Origin: Variovorax sp. V213
GTDB taxonomy: Bacteria; Pseudomonadota; Gammaproteobacteria; Burkholderiales; Burkholderiaceae_C
Assembly: GCF_041154455.1 (NCBI RefSeq)
Contig: NZ_AP028665.1
Coordinates: 1 to 64,000 of the forward strand
Direction: 5' to 3'
DNA length: 64,000 nt
Shown here piece after piece: positions 8,381 through 16,648 of this stretch. Under the pieces are notes generated by a model, which made no database searches, had not been told where the DNA came from, and saw only the letters and a list, made by a program, of their open reading frames with translations. A program made the position numbers and the translations under genes. Every line of letters begins with the position of its first letter. Positions within the stretch are counted from its first letter, which is position 1.

Positions 8381-9310
8381 TCACGTGCCGCGCTCGCGTT
8401 CATCAGCCGTTCCAATCTTGGTGATGCGCGCAGTGTTCAGGTGTTGGCGTAAGAACTGGGAAGCCTCCATCCGCTCGCCCTTGACTAGCAGATCGATCAG
8501 CACCAGGTGCTCTTCGCACTGGCGATGCAGCCGATTTCGATCCAGGCGAGTGCCGTACTCCACCACCCGCCGCATCTGGTTCAATGTGCGCAGTGAATCC
8601 AATAGGAAGCGGTTCTTCGCACCGGCGATCATCGTTTCGTGAAAATGCACGCCCGCACGGAACAGCTCGGCCGGCGTGCAGCGCTCAATCCCGCCGTCCA
8701 GCAGTTCGACCTGCTCACGGCGGCATTTCTCCAGTTCCGCCAGGTCAACCTCGTAGCCCGGCTCGAGAATGGCCGCCGGTTCGATGATCATGCGGTAGCG
8801 ATAGCTTTCGCGATGCGACTCCACGTTGCTGAGCAGAGGCCGGAAGATCCAGCCGCGGCCTGGCTTGCGGTCGATCATGCTTTCCCGAGCCATGCGGTTC
8901 AGGATGCGCTGGACCTGCAGGCGCGGGAGGCCATAGCGCTCCATCAGGTCGTTCTCGGCAATTTCATCCGGCAGCTCGCCATGGATGCGGTCGCTGGCGA
9001 TGCGCATGTACATCACCTCCTCTGACGCGGGATTGGGCGCGAACTCCAGCTCGCCCAACTCCGATGGCATCTTCGCGACCTGAAAACCACGGTTTGGCTC
9101 GGACGTCACCGCCCCGACGCCCTGCAGGTACTGCAGCGCCTTGCGCACCGGGGAGCGCGAGACATCCAGTTCCTCGCACAGCGCCTGCTCGGTCAGTCGG
9201 TGGCCGACCGGGTAACCCTCGCGCCGGATCATTTCGATGATCCGGCGGGCAAGCGTGGGCGTGAGCGCGCTGACGTTGCTGGCGGTGGCTGGCGATGCAG
9301 GCTTGGGCAT
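8381..9310 (-). CDS. GntR-family regulator with FCD domain and second winged-helix-like domain
   Basis: A 309-residue regulator. ATG 9310 (MPKPASPATA) is preferred; the longer frame uses a TTG and overlaps the kinase stop. The first winged helix is LTEQALCEELDVSRSPVRKA. A second helix-turn-helix-like unit is ENDLMERYGLPRLQVQRILN followed by MIDRKPGRGWIFRP. The FCD domain follows with IIEPAAILEPGYEV, GVHFHETMIAGAKN and EEHLVLIDLLV. It closely parallels the regulators at 7275 and 16645. It is the last gene of the leftward set B operon, 38 bases after the kinase, so it is probably co-expressed with and controls that operon and the divergent receptors. Confidence 0.87.
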   Translation of the reverse strand: MPKPASPATASNVSALTPTLARRIIEMIRREGYPVGHRLTEQALCEELDVSRSPVRKALQYLQGVGAVTSEPNRGFQVAKMPSELGELEFAPNPASEEVMYMRIASDRIHGELPDEIAENDLMERYGLPRLQVQRILNRMARESMIDRKPGRGWIFRPLLSNVESHRESYRYRMIIEPAAILEPGYEVDLAELEKCRREQVELLDGGIERCTPAELFRAGVHFHETMIAGAKNRFLLDSLRTLNQMRRVVEYGTRLDRNRLHRQCEEHLVLIDLLVKGERMEASQFLRQHLNTARITKIGTADERERGT

Positions 9311-9348
9311 GGATGGAGCAAGGTGTGGCAGATGCTGAACTTTACGAC

Positions 9349-10620
9349 TCAATCAAGCTGACGAAACGCGCTGGTGAAGAAGTCGGTCGCCCCGAAGTTG
9401 CCCGATTTCAGGGCAATGTGTATCGCGCCGCCCTTGGCATGCCTGGATGCGGCGTAGCACCAGGGCACGCCGGGAGCGATCTGCGGACCGATGCGCATGC
9501 TGCGGATGCCGAGCGCCTGCACGCAGGCGCCGGAGCTTTCGCCGCCGGCCACGATCAGTTGGCCGACGCCGCGCTCGGCCAGGCCGCGGGCAATCGCTGC
9601 CAGGGCATGCTCCACGATCTCGCCCGCGCGCGCGCTGCCCAGCTGCGCCTGTACCGCCTTGACGGATTCGGGCTTGGCTGTCGCGTACAGCAGCACCGGG
9701 CCATCCGCGATCCGCGAGCTCGCCCAAGCCAGCGCACGCGCCGCAACATCCACGCCTTCGGCAAGCTGGAGCGGATCGATGGCGAAGCCTTCACCGCCAT
9801 TGGCGAGGAAGTGCGCGACCTGCGCGTTCGTCGCCGTCGAGCAACTGCCCGAGACAACGGCTCGCAGGCCGCGCGGCGGCGGCAGGCGCGCAGCAGCGGC
9901 TGCCGGCGTGATGCCGAAGTTCTGTGGCAGTCCGATCGCGACGCCGGACCCTGCCGTCAGTAGCGGCAGGTCCGCAAAGGCGCGGCCCATGGCGATCAGA
10001 TCAGCGTTGCTGATCGCGTCGACGATGGCCATGGCCACGCCTTCGCTGCGCAGGGCGGCGATGCGCTGAACGATGGCGGCTTCGCCCTGCGCCACCGTCC
10101 CTTGCTCGATCAGGCCGACCCGGCGCCGCGTTTGCGACTGCAGGACGCGCACCAGATTGGCGTCGTGCATGGGCGTCAGCGGATGATTGCGCATGCCGGA
10201 TTCGTGCAGCAGCTCGTCGCCTACGAAGAGATAGCCCTTGAACACGGTGCGCCCGGTCTCCGGGAACGCCGGGCAGGCGATCGTGAAATCAGCCCCGAGC
10301 GCATCCATCAGCGCATCCGCCACCGGACCGATGTTGCCTTCGGCCGTGGAGTCGAAGGTCGAGCAGTACTTGAAGTAGAACTGCCGGCAACCGTGCTCCT
10401 GGAGCCACCGGAGGGCCTGCAGGGACTGCTGCACGGCCTCGCTGGCGGCGATCGTGCGCGACTTCAGCGCGACCACCACCGCATCCGCCTCGTCGTCCAG
10501 CGGCCCGGAGGGCACGCCGATGGTCTGCACCACGCGCATCCCGGCGCGCACCAGGTTGTTGGCCAGGTCGGTGGCGCCGGTGAAGTCGTCGGCGATGCAG
10601 CCCAGGACAGCTTGGCTCAT
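9349..10620 (-). CDS. DUF1537 four-carbon acid sugar kinase (OtnK/DtnK type)
   Basis: A 423-residue kinase. The N-terminal domain begins IADDFTGATDLANNLVRAGM, with KYCSTFDSTAEGNIGPVADA; the C-terminal domain has VVSGSCSTATNAQV, the nucleotide-site motif VAGGESSGACVQAL and the closing ALKSGNFG. Family members phosphorylate 3-oxo-tetronates or D-threonate/erythronate at O4 using ATP. The partners known in studied pathways (an OtnC aldolase or a PdxA2 dehydrogenase) are absent. Instead an isopropylmalate-type oxidative decarboxylase ends only six bases upstream. This suggests kinase-plus-decarboxylating-dehydrogenase breakdown of a C4 sugar acid, analogous to the DtnK-PdxA2 route to dihydroxyacetone phosphate. 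Substrate is inferred. Confidence 0.88.
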   Translation of the reverse strand: MSQAVLGCIADDFTGATDLANNLVRAGMRVVQTIGVPSGPLDDEADAVVVALKSRTIAASEAVQQSLQALRWLQEHGCRQFYFKYCSTFDSTAEGNIGPVADALMDALGADFTIACPAFPETGRTVFKGYLFVGDELLHESGMRNHPLTPMHDANLVRVLQSQTRRRVGLIEQGTVAQGEAAIVQRIAALRSEGVAMAIVDAISNADLIAMGRAFADLPLLTAGSGVAIGLPQNFGITPAAAAARLPPPRGLRAVVSGSCSTATNAQVAHFLANGGEGFAIDPLQLAEGVDVAARALAWASSRIADGPVLLYATAKPESVKAVQAQLGSARAGEIVEHALAAIARGLAERGVGQLIVAGGESSGACVQALGIRSMRIGPQIAPGVPWCYAASRHAKGGAIHIALKSGNFGATDFFTSAFRQLD

Positions 10621-10626
10621 GGTCGA

Positions 10627-11700
10627 TCAGGCAATCGCCACGGCCCTGACGACGGCCGCGGTGAAGGCCTTGCAACCGATGGTGCCGCCGATGTCCTTGG
10701 TGCGCGTGTCCGGGTTCTCGAGCACCTTGTCGACGGCGCGCACCATAGCGTCGCCCGCGTCCTGCATGGCCTTGTTCTTCTGTTTGTCGCCGACCCAGCG
10801 GACCATCATCGCCACCGACAGGATCATCGAGGTGGGGTTGGCCATGTCCTTGCCGGCGATGGTCGGGGCCGAGCCATGCTGGGCCTGCGCGCAGCACAGA
10901 TCGTCGCTGGCCATGACCGATCCCGCCAGGCCCAGGCTGCCGGACAGCTCGCTGGCCAGGTCCGAAATGATGTCGCCGTAGAAGTTGGTCGCCACCAGCA
11001 CGTCGAAACGCTCCGGCTCCTTGACCAGGTGCGCGGTCGAGGCGTCGACCAGAAGATCGTCCAGCGCCACCTCGGGAAAGTCCTTGGCCACGTGGCGCAC
11101 GGCTTCGAGGAACAAGCCGTCCGTCATGTGGAAGCTGTTGGCCTTGTGGATCGCGGTGACCTTCTTGCGCCGCGTCATTGCCAGCTCGAAGGCGCGACGC
11201 GCGATGCGCTCGCTGCAGTGCCGCGTGATCTTGCGCACGGACAAGGCCATGTCGGGACTGGGCATCATCTCGCCCCAGCCCCTGGACATGTTGCGGTCGG
11301 GGTAGAAACCTTCGGTCGCCTCGCGCATGATGACCAGGTCCATGCTGCGGCCTTCCCGCATATTGGACTGCAGAAAGGGCCGCGTGCGGGCCGGCCGCAC
11401 GTTCGCGTACAGGTCCAGGCCGATGCGGAAGCCCGCGGACACGTTGCGCCCGCCCTTTTCCGGCGCCGGATAGTCGGCGTGCGACTGCGTACCCAGGATG
11501 ATGCCGTCGTACGTCCTGGCCTTCTCCAGCGTCTCCTGGCGAAGCGTCGTGCCATGCTTCTCCAGGCTCGTGAAGCCGACGTCTTCGTAGTCGTAGGTGA
11601 TGCCGATGTCGAAGCGGGCATCCGCGGCTTTCAGCACGTCGACCGAGGCGGCCACGATCTCGGGGCCGATGCCATCGCAGGGCAAGACGATGAATTTCAT
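10627..11700 (-). CDS. Isocitrate/isopropylmalate-family dehydrogenase, second paralogue
   Basis: A 357-residue protein, the same length as and roughly 70 percent identical by eye at the N-terminus to the product of 3228-4301. It keeps REATEGFYPDRNM, KVTAIHKANSFHMTDGLF, NFYGDIISDLASELSGSLGL and AQAQHGSAPTI-ANPTSMILS. One departure is visible: the family LPGDGIGPE motif reads LPCDGIGPE. An AGGAGATCTTC Shine-Dalgarno precedes ATG 11700, and the stop lies six bases before the DUF1537 kinase start, so the two are tightly coupled. It probably performs NAD-linked oxidative decarboxylation of a 3-hydroxy acid, possibly the kinase product. Confidence 0.87.
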   Translation of the reverse strand: MKFIVLPCDGIGPEIVAASVDVLKAADARFDIGITYDYEDVGFTSLEKHGTTLRQETLEKARTYDGIILGTQSHADYPAPEKGGRNVSAGFRIGLDLYANVRPARTRPFLQSNMREGRSMDLVIMREATEGFYPDRNMSRGWGEMMPSPDMALSVRKITRHCSERIARRAFELAMTRRKKVTAIHKANSFHMTDGLFLEAVRHVAKDFPEVALDDLLVDASTAHLVKEPERFDVLVATNFYGDIISDLASELSGSLGLAGSVMASDDLCCAQAQHGSAPTIAGKDMANPTSMILSVAMMVRWVGDKQKNKAMQDAGDAMVRAVDKVLENPDTRTKDIGGTIGCKAFTAAVVRAVAIA

Positions 11701-11749
11701 GAAGATCTCCTGAGGGGTGGTGGTAGATGGAAGTTCGTCAAGGCGGCCG

Positions 11750-12430
11750 TCAATGACGGTCGCCCAGGGTTCGTTGAAGCATGCTGACGGCGCTGTCGGG
11801 GCTGGTCAGCACCGGCTTGTCGAATCTTGCCGCGACGGCCTTCTGGGCTCGTGCCATCGAGAACTGTCCCAACATCACGACATCGCAATGACGCAGGGCC
11901 TCGGACCCCTGCGCCAACAACTGGTCGTGACGGGCGCCATCGCCCGCCGACAGCGCACTCATGGCCTCGGCAACGCAGGCGGTTTGCAGCTCGATGGGAA
12001 TGTTGTGCTGGCGCGCGGCCTCCTGCAGTTCCGCCACCATGGGCGGCACGGACGGGGCGAACGTGGACAGCAGACCGATGCGCAGGATGCCGCCCTTCGC
12101 GTCGACGCCCAGCGCGTCGAGAAACATGGCCTCGTTGGGCTTGTAGGTCGGCAGCGACACGGCCGCACCCGCTGCTTCGATGGCAGGGCCGAAGGCTGAA
12201 CAGGTGAACAGGATGCCCCGGGCCCCGGCGCTCTTCGCATAGCGGGCCAGGTCGATGAAGCGTTGGGTGAGCGAAGCATCCAGCTCGCTCGCCCTAGCCA
12301 AGTCGGGGGAAAGGCGGTCGTCTAGCAGGTTCATCAGCTCGGCCTGGGGCCACTGGCGCTGAAACGCGTCCGCCACGGGCGGCATCGCAAGCGGCGTTGC
12401 ATGTATCAAGGCGACTCTTGAATCATTCAA
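11750..12430 (-). CDS. Aspartate/glutamate racemase superfamily protein
   Basis: A 226-residue two-domain protein. The first catalytic Cys appears in ILFTCSAFGPAIE. The second half has LRHCDVVMLGQFSMA at the position where racemases carry LGCTH, so the second catalytic Cys is replaced by Gln. Such one-Cys members of the superfamily act as decarboxylases, isomerases or maleate-isomerase-like enzymes rather than two-base racemases. It is the first gene of the leftward set B operon, 49 bases before the dehydrogenase, so a stereochemical or isomerisation step on the C4 acid is plausible. Confidence 0.78.
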   Translation of the reverse strand: MNDSRVALIHATPLAMPPVADAFQRQWPQAELMNLLDDRLSPDLARASELDASLTQRFIDLARYAKSAGARGILFTCSAFGPAIEAAGAAVSLPTYKPNEAMFLDALGVDAKGGILRIGLLSTFAPSVPPMVAELQEAARQHNIPIELQTACVAEAMSALSAGDGARHDQLLAQGSEALRHCDVVMLGQFSMARAQKAVAARFDKPVLTSPDSAVSMLQRTLGDRH

Positions 12431-12538
12431 TTGGCGTTACCTAAAACTGTAGGGTTCGCACTGATTGTACCAAATAAATAGTCAATACAATCAAGAAATG
12501 CCCCACCGGCTTCGCGCCAAACCCTTCGGAGACCTTGC
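12431..12538. promoter_or_regulatory. Divergent promoter region of set B with an interrupted palindrome
   Basis: This short, locally AT-rich gap separates the racemase-family gene from the rightward TctC gene. It holds ATTGTA at 12464-12469 and its inverse TACAAT at 12486-12491, separated by 16 bases. ATTGTA/TACAAT half-sites are typical of FCD-type GntR operators, though usually with tighter spacing. The regulator at 8381-9310 is the natural candidate. Confidence 0.45.
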
Positions 12539-13546
12539 ATGACGCCTCTTTCCTCCCGCCGCAGACAAATCGCCTTCGCCTGCGCAGCGGCCCTCGCCTC
12601 ACTCGCCCCCTTCGATATGGCCTCGGCGCAGCCCCCCGCCGCGGACTACCCGAGCAAGGCGATCACCTTCGTCGTGCCCTATGCTGCCGGTGGCAGTTCG
12701 GACATCCGCGCCCGTCAGATCGCGCAGAAGCTGTCGGTCTACTTCGGCAAGCCGGTGGTCGTGGACAACCGCCCGGGCGCCGGCGGCAATATTGGCACCG
12801 ACTACATCGCCAAGGCGGTGCCGGACGGGCATGTCATCGGTCTGGGCAACTTCGCGCCCCTCGCCGTCAACAAGGCCCTGTTTCCAAAGCTCGCCTACAA
12901 CCCGGCGGACCTGATGCCCATTGCCTTGATCGAGCGCGGCCCGCTGGTGATGTCGGTCAGCCTGAATTCGCCGAGCAAGAGCTCGCAGGACCTGATCGCA
13001 CGCGCCAAGGCCAAGCCGGGGACCATCAGCTACGCATCGGGCGGACTAGGCGGATCGCACCATCTCGCAGCGGAACTCTTCGAGCAGAACGCGGGCGTGG
13101 ACATGGTGCATGTCGCCTACAAGGGCGGGGCGCCGGCGACCAACGATTTGATCGCAGGCAATGTCGACGTCATGTTCGAGTGGATTTACGCCGTCATGCC
13201 GTATCTCAAAGGCGACGCGGCCAAGCTGCGTCCCTTGGCCATCACCAGCGCCAAACGATCGCCGCTGCTGCCCGAGGTGCCCACCTTCGAAGAGCTGGGC
13301 ATCAAGGGGATGGAGATGTCCAACTGGTTCGGCGTCGTCGCACCCAAGGGCACGCCATCGGCCGTCATCGCCAAGCTCAACCAGGCGATCAATCGCGCGA
13401 TCCGCGAGCCCGATGTCGCTGAAAAGATCACCTCGCAAGGCAACGAGGTCGCGGGCGGCACGCCCGAAGAGTTCGGCGCCTTCATCAAGTCCGAATCCGA
13501 TCGTTGGGGCGCCTTGGTGAAGGCGCACAACATCAAGCCGGAATGA
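12539..13546 (+). CDS. TctC/Bug-family solute-binding protein
   Basis: A 335-residue exported receptor: signal peptide with IAFACAAALASLAPFDMASA, then ADYPSKAITFVVPYAAGGSSD and KPVVVDNRPGAGGNIGTDYI. The domain-2 motif is HVAYKGGAPATNDLIAGNV and the C-terminus SDRWGALVKAHNIKPE. It is strongly related to the receptor at 1142-2143 (both have GNFAPLAVNKALFPKL-type segments), which suggests the two descend from one duplication and bind similar ligands. First gene of the rightward half of set B. Confidence 0.93.
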   Translation: MTPLSSRRRQIAFACAAALASLAPFDMASAQPPAADYPSKAITFVVPYAAGGSSDIRARQIAQKLSVYFGKPVVVDNRPGAGGNIGTDYIAKAVPDGHVIGLGNFAPLAVNKALFPKLAYNPADLMPIALIERGPLVMSVSLNSPSKSSQDLIARAKAKPGTISYASGGLGGSHHLAAELFEQNAGVDMVHVAYKGGAPATNDLIAGNVDVMFEWIYAVMPYLKGDAAKLRPLAITSAKRSPLLPEVPTFEELGIKGMEMSNWFGVVAPKGTPSAVIAKLNQAINRAIREPDVAEKITSQGNEVAGGTPEEFGAFIKSESDRWGALVKAHNIKPE

Positions 13547-13568
13547 CCCTCGCCAGCAGATCGCAGCC

Positions 13569-14555
13569 ATGAGCATCCAGACACTTCTGCGTCCGCTTCA
13601 GGCGCTTGTCGCGGTGGCATTGATTGCCAGCGCCACAGGTGCGCTGGCCCAGGTCTCCAACTACCCATCCAAGCCCGTGCGGCTCGTCGTGCCCTTCGCG
13701 GCGGGCGGCCCGAACGACGTGATGGCCAGGGTGCTCGCGCAGCGCCTGACTGCCGAGACCGGCCAACCGGTGGTCGTGGACAACAAGGCCGGTGCCGGTG
13801 GTGTCATCGGAACGGACACCGTGGCCAAGGCCGCGCCCGACGGCTATACCTTGGGCTTTGTCAGCGCACCGTTCACGATGGCACCGGCACTTCAGGCCAG
13901 GATGCCCTACGACACGACCAAGCACCTGATTGGTGTCTCCAAGGTCGCCGAGTCGCCGATGTTGATGATGGTGCCGTCGAATTCGCACTTCAAGACTGCG
14001 GCCGAACTCGTTGAATTCGCCGCGAAGAACCCCGGCAAGCTGAGCTATGGATCGGGCGGCATCGGCAGCACTCCCCATCTGAGCACGGAGCTGCTCGGGT
14101 CCATCACGGGCGCGAAGCTGCTGCACGTGCCGTACAAGGGCGGCGGTGAATCCATCAAGGCGCTCATGGGCGGCGAGATCGACCTGCTGATCGACAGCGT
14201 GACTAGCACGGCATCCGCGCTGGCCTCCGGCCGGGTCAGGGCGTTGGCCGTGAGCGGCCCTGCACGCTCGCCTCGCATGTCCTCCGTGCCGACCTTCGGC
14301 GAGGCCGGTATCCAGAAGTTCGCCATGACTCATTGGGTCGGGATCGTGGCGCCGGGCGGCACGCCGCCCGCCCTCATCGCAACGCTGCATGCGCAGATTG
14401 CCAAGGCGCTGAGCGCGCCCGAGCTGGTGCAGAAGTATGCAGAACTCGGGGCCACGCCCGTGGCAGGCTCGCAGGAAGACTTCCAGAAGTTCGTCGGCGA
14501 AGAGCTGAAGAAATGGAAGCAGGTCGTCAAGGACGCGAACATTCAAAGCCAGTGA
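13569..14555 (+). CDS. TctC/Bug-family solute-binding protein
   Basis: A 328-residue receptor 22 bases after the previous one. It has a signal peptide (LVAVALIASATGALA), then YPSKPVRLVVPFAAGGPND and QPVVVDNKAGAGGVIGTD, HVPYKGGGESIKALMGGEI and WKQVVKDANIQSQ at the end. The mature sequence is more distant from its neighbour than the neighbour is from 1142-2143, so tandem placement reflects recruitment rather than a fresh duplication. No transporter membrane subunit is nearby. Confidence 0.93.
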   Translation: MSIQTLLRPLQALVAVALIASATGALAQVSNYPSKPVRLVVPFAAGGPNDVMARVLAQRLTAETGQPVVVDNKAGAGGVIGTDTVAKAAPDGYTLGFVSAPFTMAPALQARMPYDTTKHLIGVSKVAESPMLMMVPSNSHFKTAAELVEFAAKNPGKLSYGSGGIGSTPHLSTELLGSITGAKLLHVPYKGGGESIKALMGGEIDLLIDSVTSTASALASGRVRALAVSGPARSPRMSSVPTFGEAGIQKFAMTHWVGIVAPGGTPPALIATLHAQIAKALSAPELVQKYAELGATPVAGSQEDFQKFVGEELKKWKQVVKDANIQSQ

Positions 14556-14610
14556 CGGCCGCCCACCGCGGCCGGGCACCGCCTGGCTTGGCGGGGCCAA
14601 CCTTGAGACC

Positions 14611-15468
14611 ATGACACTCCCACCCCTGGCCACAGACTGCCATGTCCATGTCTTCGACCCGGCGCGCTTTCCCTACGCGCTGGATCGACGCTACACTCCG
14701 CCGCCCGCCAGTATCGAGGCGTTGCGACAGATGCATGCAGGGCTGGGCATCGAGCGCGTCGTGCTCGTGCAGCCCAGCGTGTACGGCGCGGATAACCGAT
14801 GCCTGGTTGATGCACTGAGCCGTCTGGGCGTCACAGCGCGCGGGATCGCAGTCATCGATGCAGGCGCTGACCGCCAGCAGCTTCAAGAGCTCGTCGACGC
14901 GGGCGTGCGCGGGGTACGCATCAACCTTGGCGTGAACCGGGCGAGCGACCCGCGCGCCGCTTGGAAAGCGATCCGGGAAACCGCCAACACTCTGGGCGAC
15001 ATGCCGATGCTGATCCAGCTCCACGCGTCCTTGCCCGTGCTGCTGGCATGCGCGCCCTTGCTCCGAGCGCTTCGGCAGGAGGTCCTGATCGATCATTTCG
15101 GACTGGCAATGGCCGCCGCTGGCCCGGCGCAGGCGGGATTCGCCGAACTGCTCGACCTGATGGCCTGCAAGAACATGTGGATAAAGCTCTCGGGGCCTTA
15201 CCAGATATCGGCGCGCGCACCGGGCTACGCGGATGTAGCTCCGATCGCCAAGGCCTTCATGCAGGCCCAGCCCGACCGGGTGCTCTGGGGCAGTGACTGG
15301 CCGCACACAGGCGGCTCGCAGCGAGCGGTGGACCATCACGCATCGGAGGTTGAGCCATTCCGCAATGAAGACGAGAGATCCAACCTTGACGCAGTCGCGG
15401 GCCGCAGTGACCAGGAAGTGCTGCATCGCCTTCTTGTCAGCAATCCCGCGCGGCTCTTCGGCTTCTGA
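14611..15468 (+). CDS. Amidohydrolase-family (TIM-barrel) hydrolase
   Basis: A 285-residue paralogue of 6157-7098. It shows TDCHVHVFDPARFPY, VLVQPSVYGADN, GVRGVRINLGVN, IQLHASLPVL, VLIDHFGLAM and the terminal VLWGSDWPHTGG. The first paralogue has HCHATL where this one has LHASLP, so one potential metal-ligand His differs. It is expected to open a lactone or related ring in the cytoplasm. It ends the rightward set B unit after two receptors, consistent with uptake followed by hydrolysis. Confidence 0.85.
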   Translation: MTLPPLATDCHVHVFDPARFPYALDRRYTPPPASIEALRQMHAGLGIERVVLVQPSVYGADNRCLVDALSRLGVTARGIAVIDAGADRQQLQELVDAGVRGVRINLGVNRASDPRAAWKAIRETANTLGDMPMLIQLHASLPVLLACAPLLRALRQEVLIDHFGLAMAAAGPAQAGFAELLDLMACKNMWIKLSGPYQISARAPGYADVAPIAKAFMQAQPDRVLWGSDWPHTGGSQRAVDHHASEVEPFRNEDERSNLDAVAGRSDQEVLHRLLVSNPARLFGF

Positions 15469-15544
15469 GCGACAGCAACGCTACAACTGACCGCCCCGCT
15501 TCGAACGAACTGGATGATGTCGTTGATGACAACGGGGATGTGCG

Positions 15545-16648
15545 TCAATTCGCGGACGACGACGCAGCGCTGGGCGCCGGCGCCGGTGTCGGGCTGAACA
15601 CCAGGCATACCGGGCTGCCGCAGGCGATCTGCCAGCCGGTAGGCGAAAGGTCGCCGTCATTGGGGTCAACCGCGAAAGAAACGATGGTGTCGCTGTCCTC
15701 GTTCAGCACGAACATGAATCGACCGTCCGGCGTCAGCGTGAAGAAGCGTGGCGTGCGTCCCTGCGAATCGCGCATGCCGATGCAGCGCATGCGCGCGCCG
15801 CCATCTTCCAGCCGGAACACTGCGATGCTGTCGAAGCCGCGGTTGGAGGCGTAGAGCGTGCGCCCGGCTGCGTCGACCGCGATCTCGGACGCGCGGCTGT
15901 TGCCGGTGAAGAAGTCGGGCAACGTGGAGAGGATCTGCAGCGGCGTCAGTGCGCCGGTTGCAGTGTCGAAGGCGTAGGCGGTGACGCTGGAATCCAGTTC
16001 ATTGATCGCGTAGACGTACGGCGAGCTGGGGTGGCAGGCGACGTGGCGTGGGCCAGCGTTCTCGCGCGTGTCCACGTGCGGCGCTTCGGCGGGCAGCAGG
16101 CGGCCGGTATCGGCGTCGAAGCGAAAGCTGAAGATGCGGTCCAGGCCCTTGTCCGGCACCAGCACGAAGCGGCCGCTGGCGTCGAAGGGGTTGAAGTGCG
16201 GCTTGGCGAAGGGCTGCTCGACGCGATGCGGGCCGGGCTTGCCTTCCAGTGGCACCAGTTGGACCACTGGCGCCAGCGTGCCGTCCTCCTGAACGGGCAG
16301 AAGCGCCAGCGCGCCGGTCAAATGGTTCGACACGATCAGGCTGCGCTCGGTCGGGTCGAGCGCCAAGTGCACCGGGTTGCGTCCTTCGCAGTTCTGGGTC
16401 TGCATCAGTTGCAGCCGGCCGTCATGTGGATTGACGCGCAAGACGCTGACCTCGCTGCGGTCGCCGTGCACAGTGTAGAGGCGGTCGCCGCGGCGGTTCA
16501 GCGCCAGGAACGAAGGGTTGACCAAATCGGCGATCACCTGCACCGGTTCCAGCCGGCCCTTCGCGGCATCGAGGCTAAATACGCTGATGCCGTCGCCGCG
16601 CGCGTTGCGCTCGCGGGTGGTGCGCGAACCGACGTAGACGAATGTCAT
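15545..16648 (-). CDS. Seven-bladed beta-propeller lactonase (6-phosphogluconolactonase/Pgl YbhE-like)
   Basis: A 367-residue protein with the repeated blade pattern of the lactonase family: FVYVGSRTT at the N-terminus, then recurring motifs such as NPSFLALNRRGDRLYTVH, NPVHLALDPTERSLIVSN, GPRHVACHPSSPYVYAINE and TPRFFTLTPDGRFMFVLNE. No signal peptide is seen, so it is probably cytoplasmic. Members hydrolyse sugar lactones or, in muconate-cycloisomerase-like forms, related rings. Its ATG overlaps the GntR stop at 16645-16648 (ATGA), so it is coupled to the regulator and to aconitase. A sugar-acid or tricarboxylate lactone is a reasonable substrate. Confidence 0.85.
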   Translation of the reverse strand: MTFVYVGSRTTRERNARGDGISVFSLDAAKGRLEPVQVIADLVNPSFLALNRRGDRLYTVHGDRSEVSVLRVNPHDGRLQLMQTQNCEGRNPVHLALDPTERSLIVSNHLTGALALLPVQEDGTLAPVVQLVPLEGKPGPHRVEQPFAKPHFNPFDASGRFVLVPDKGLDRIFSFRFDADTGRLLPAEAPHVDTRENAGPRHVACHPSSPYVYAINELDSSVTAYAFDTATGALTPLQILSTLPDFFTGNSRASEIAVDAAGRTLYASNRGFDSIAVFRLEDGGARMRCIGMRDSQGRTPRFFTLTPDGRFMFVLNEDSDTIVSFAVDPNDGDLSPTGWQIACGSPVCLVFSPTPAPAPSAASSSAN

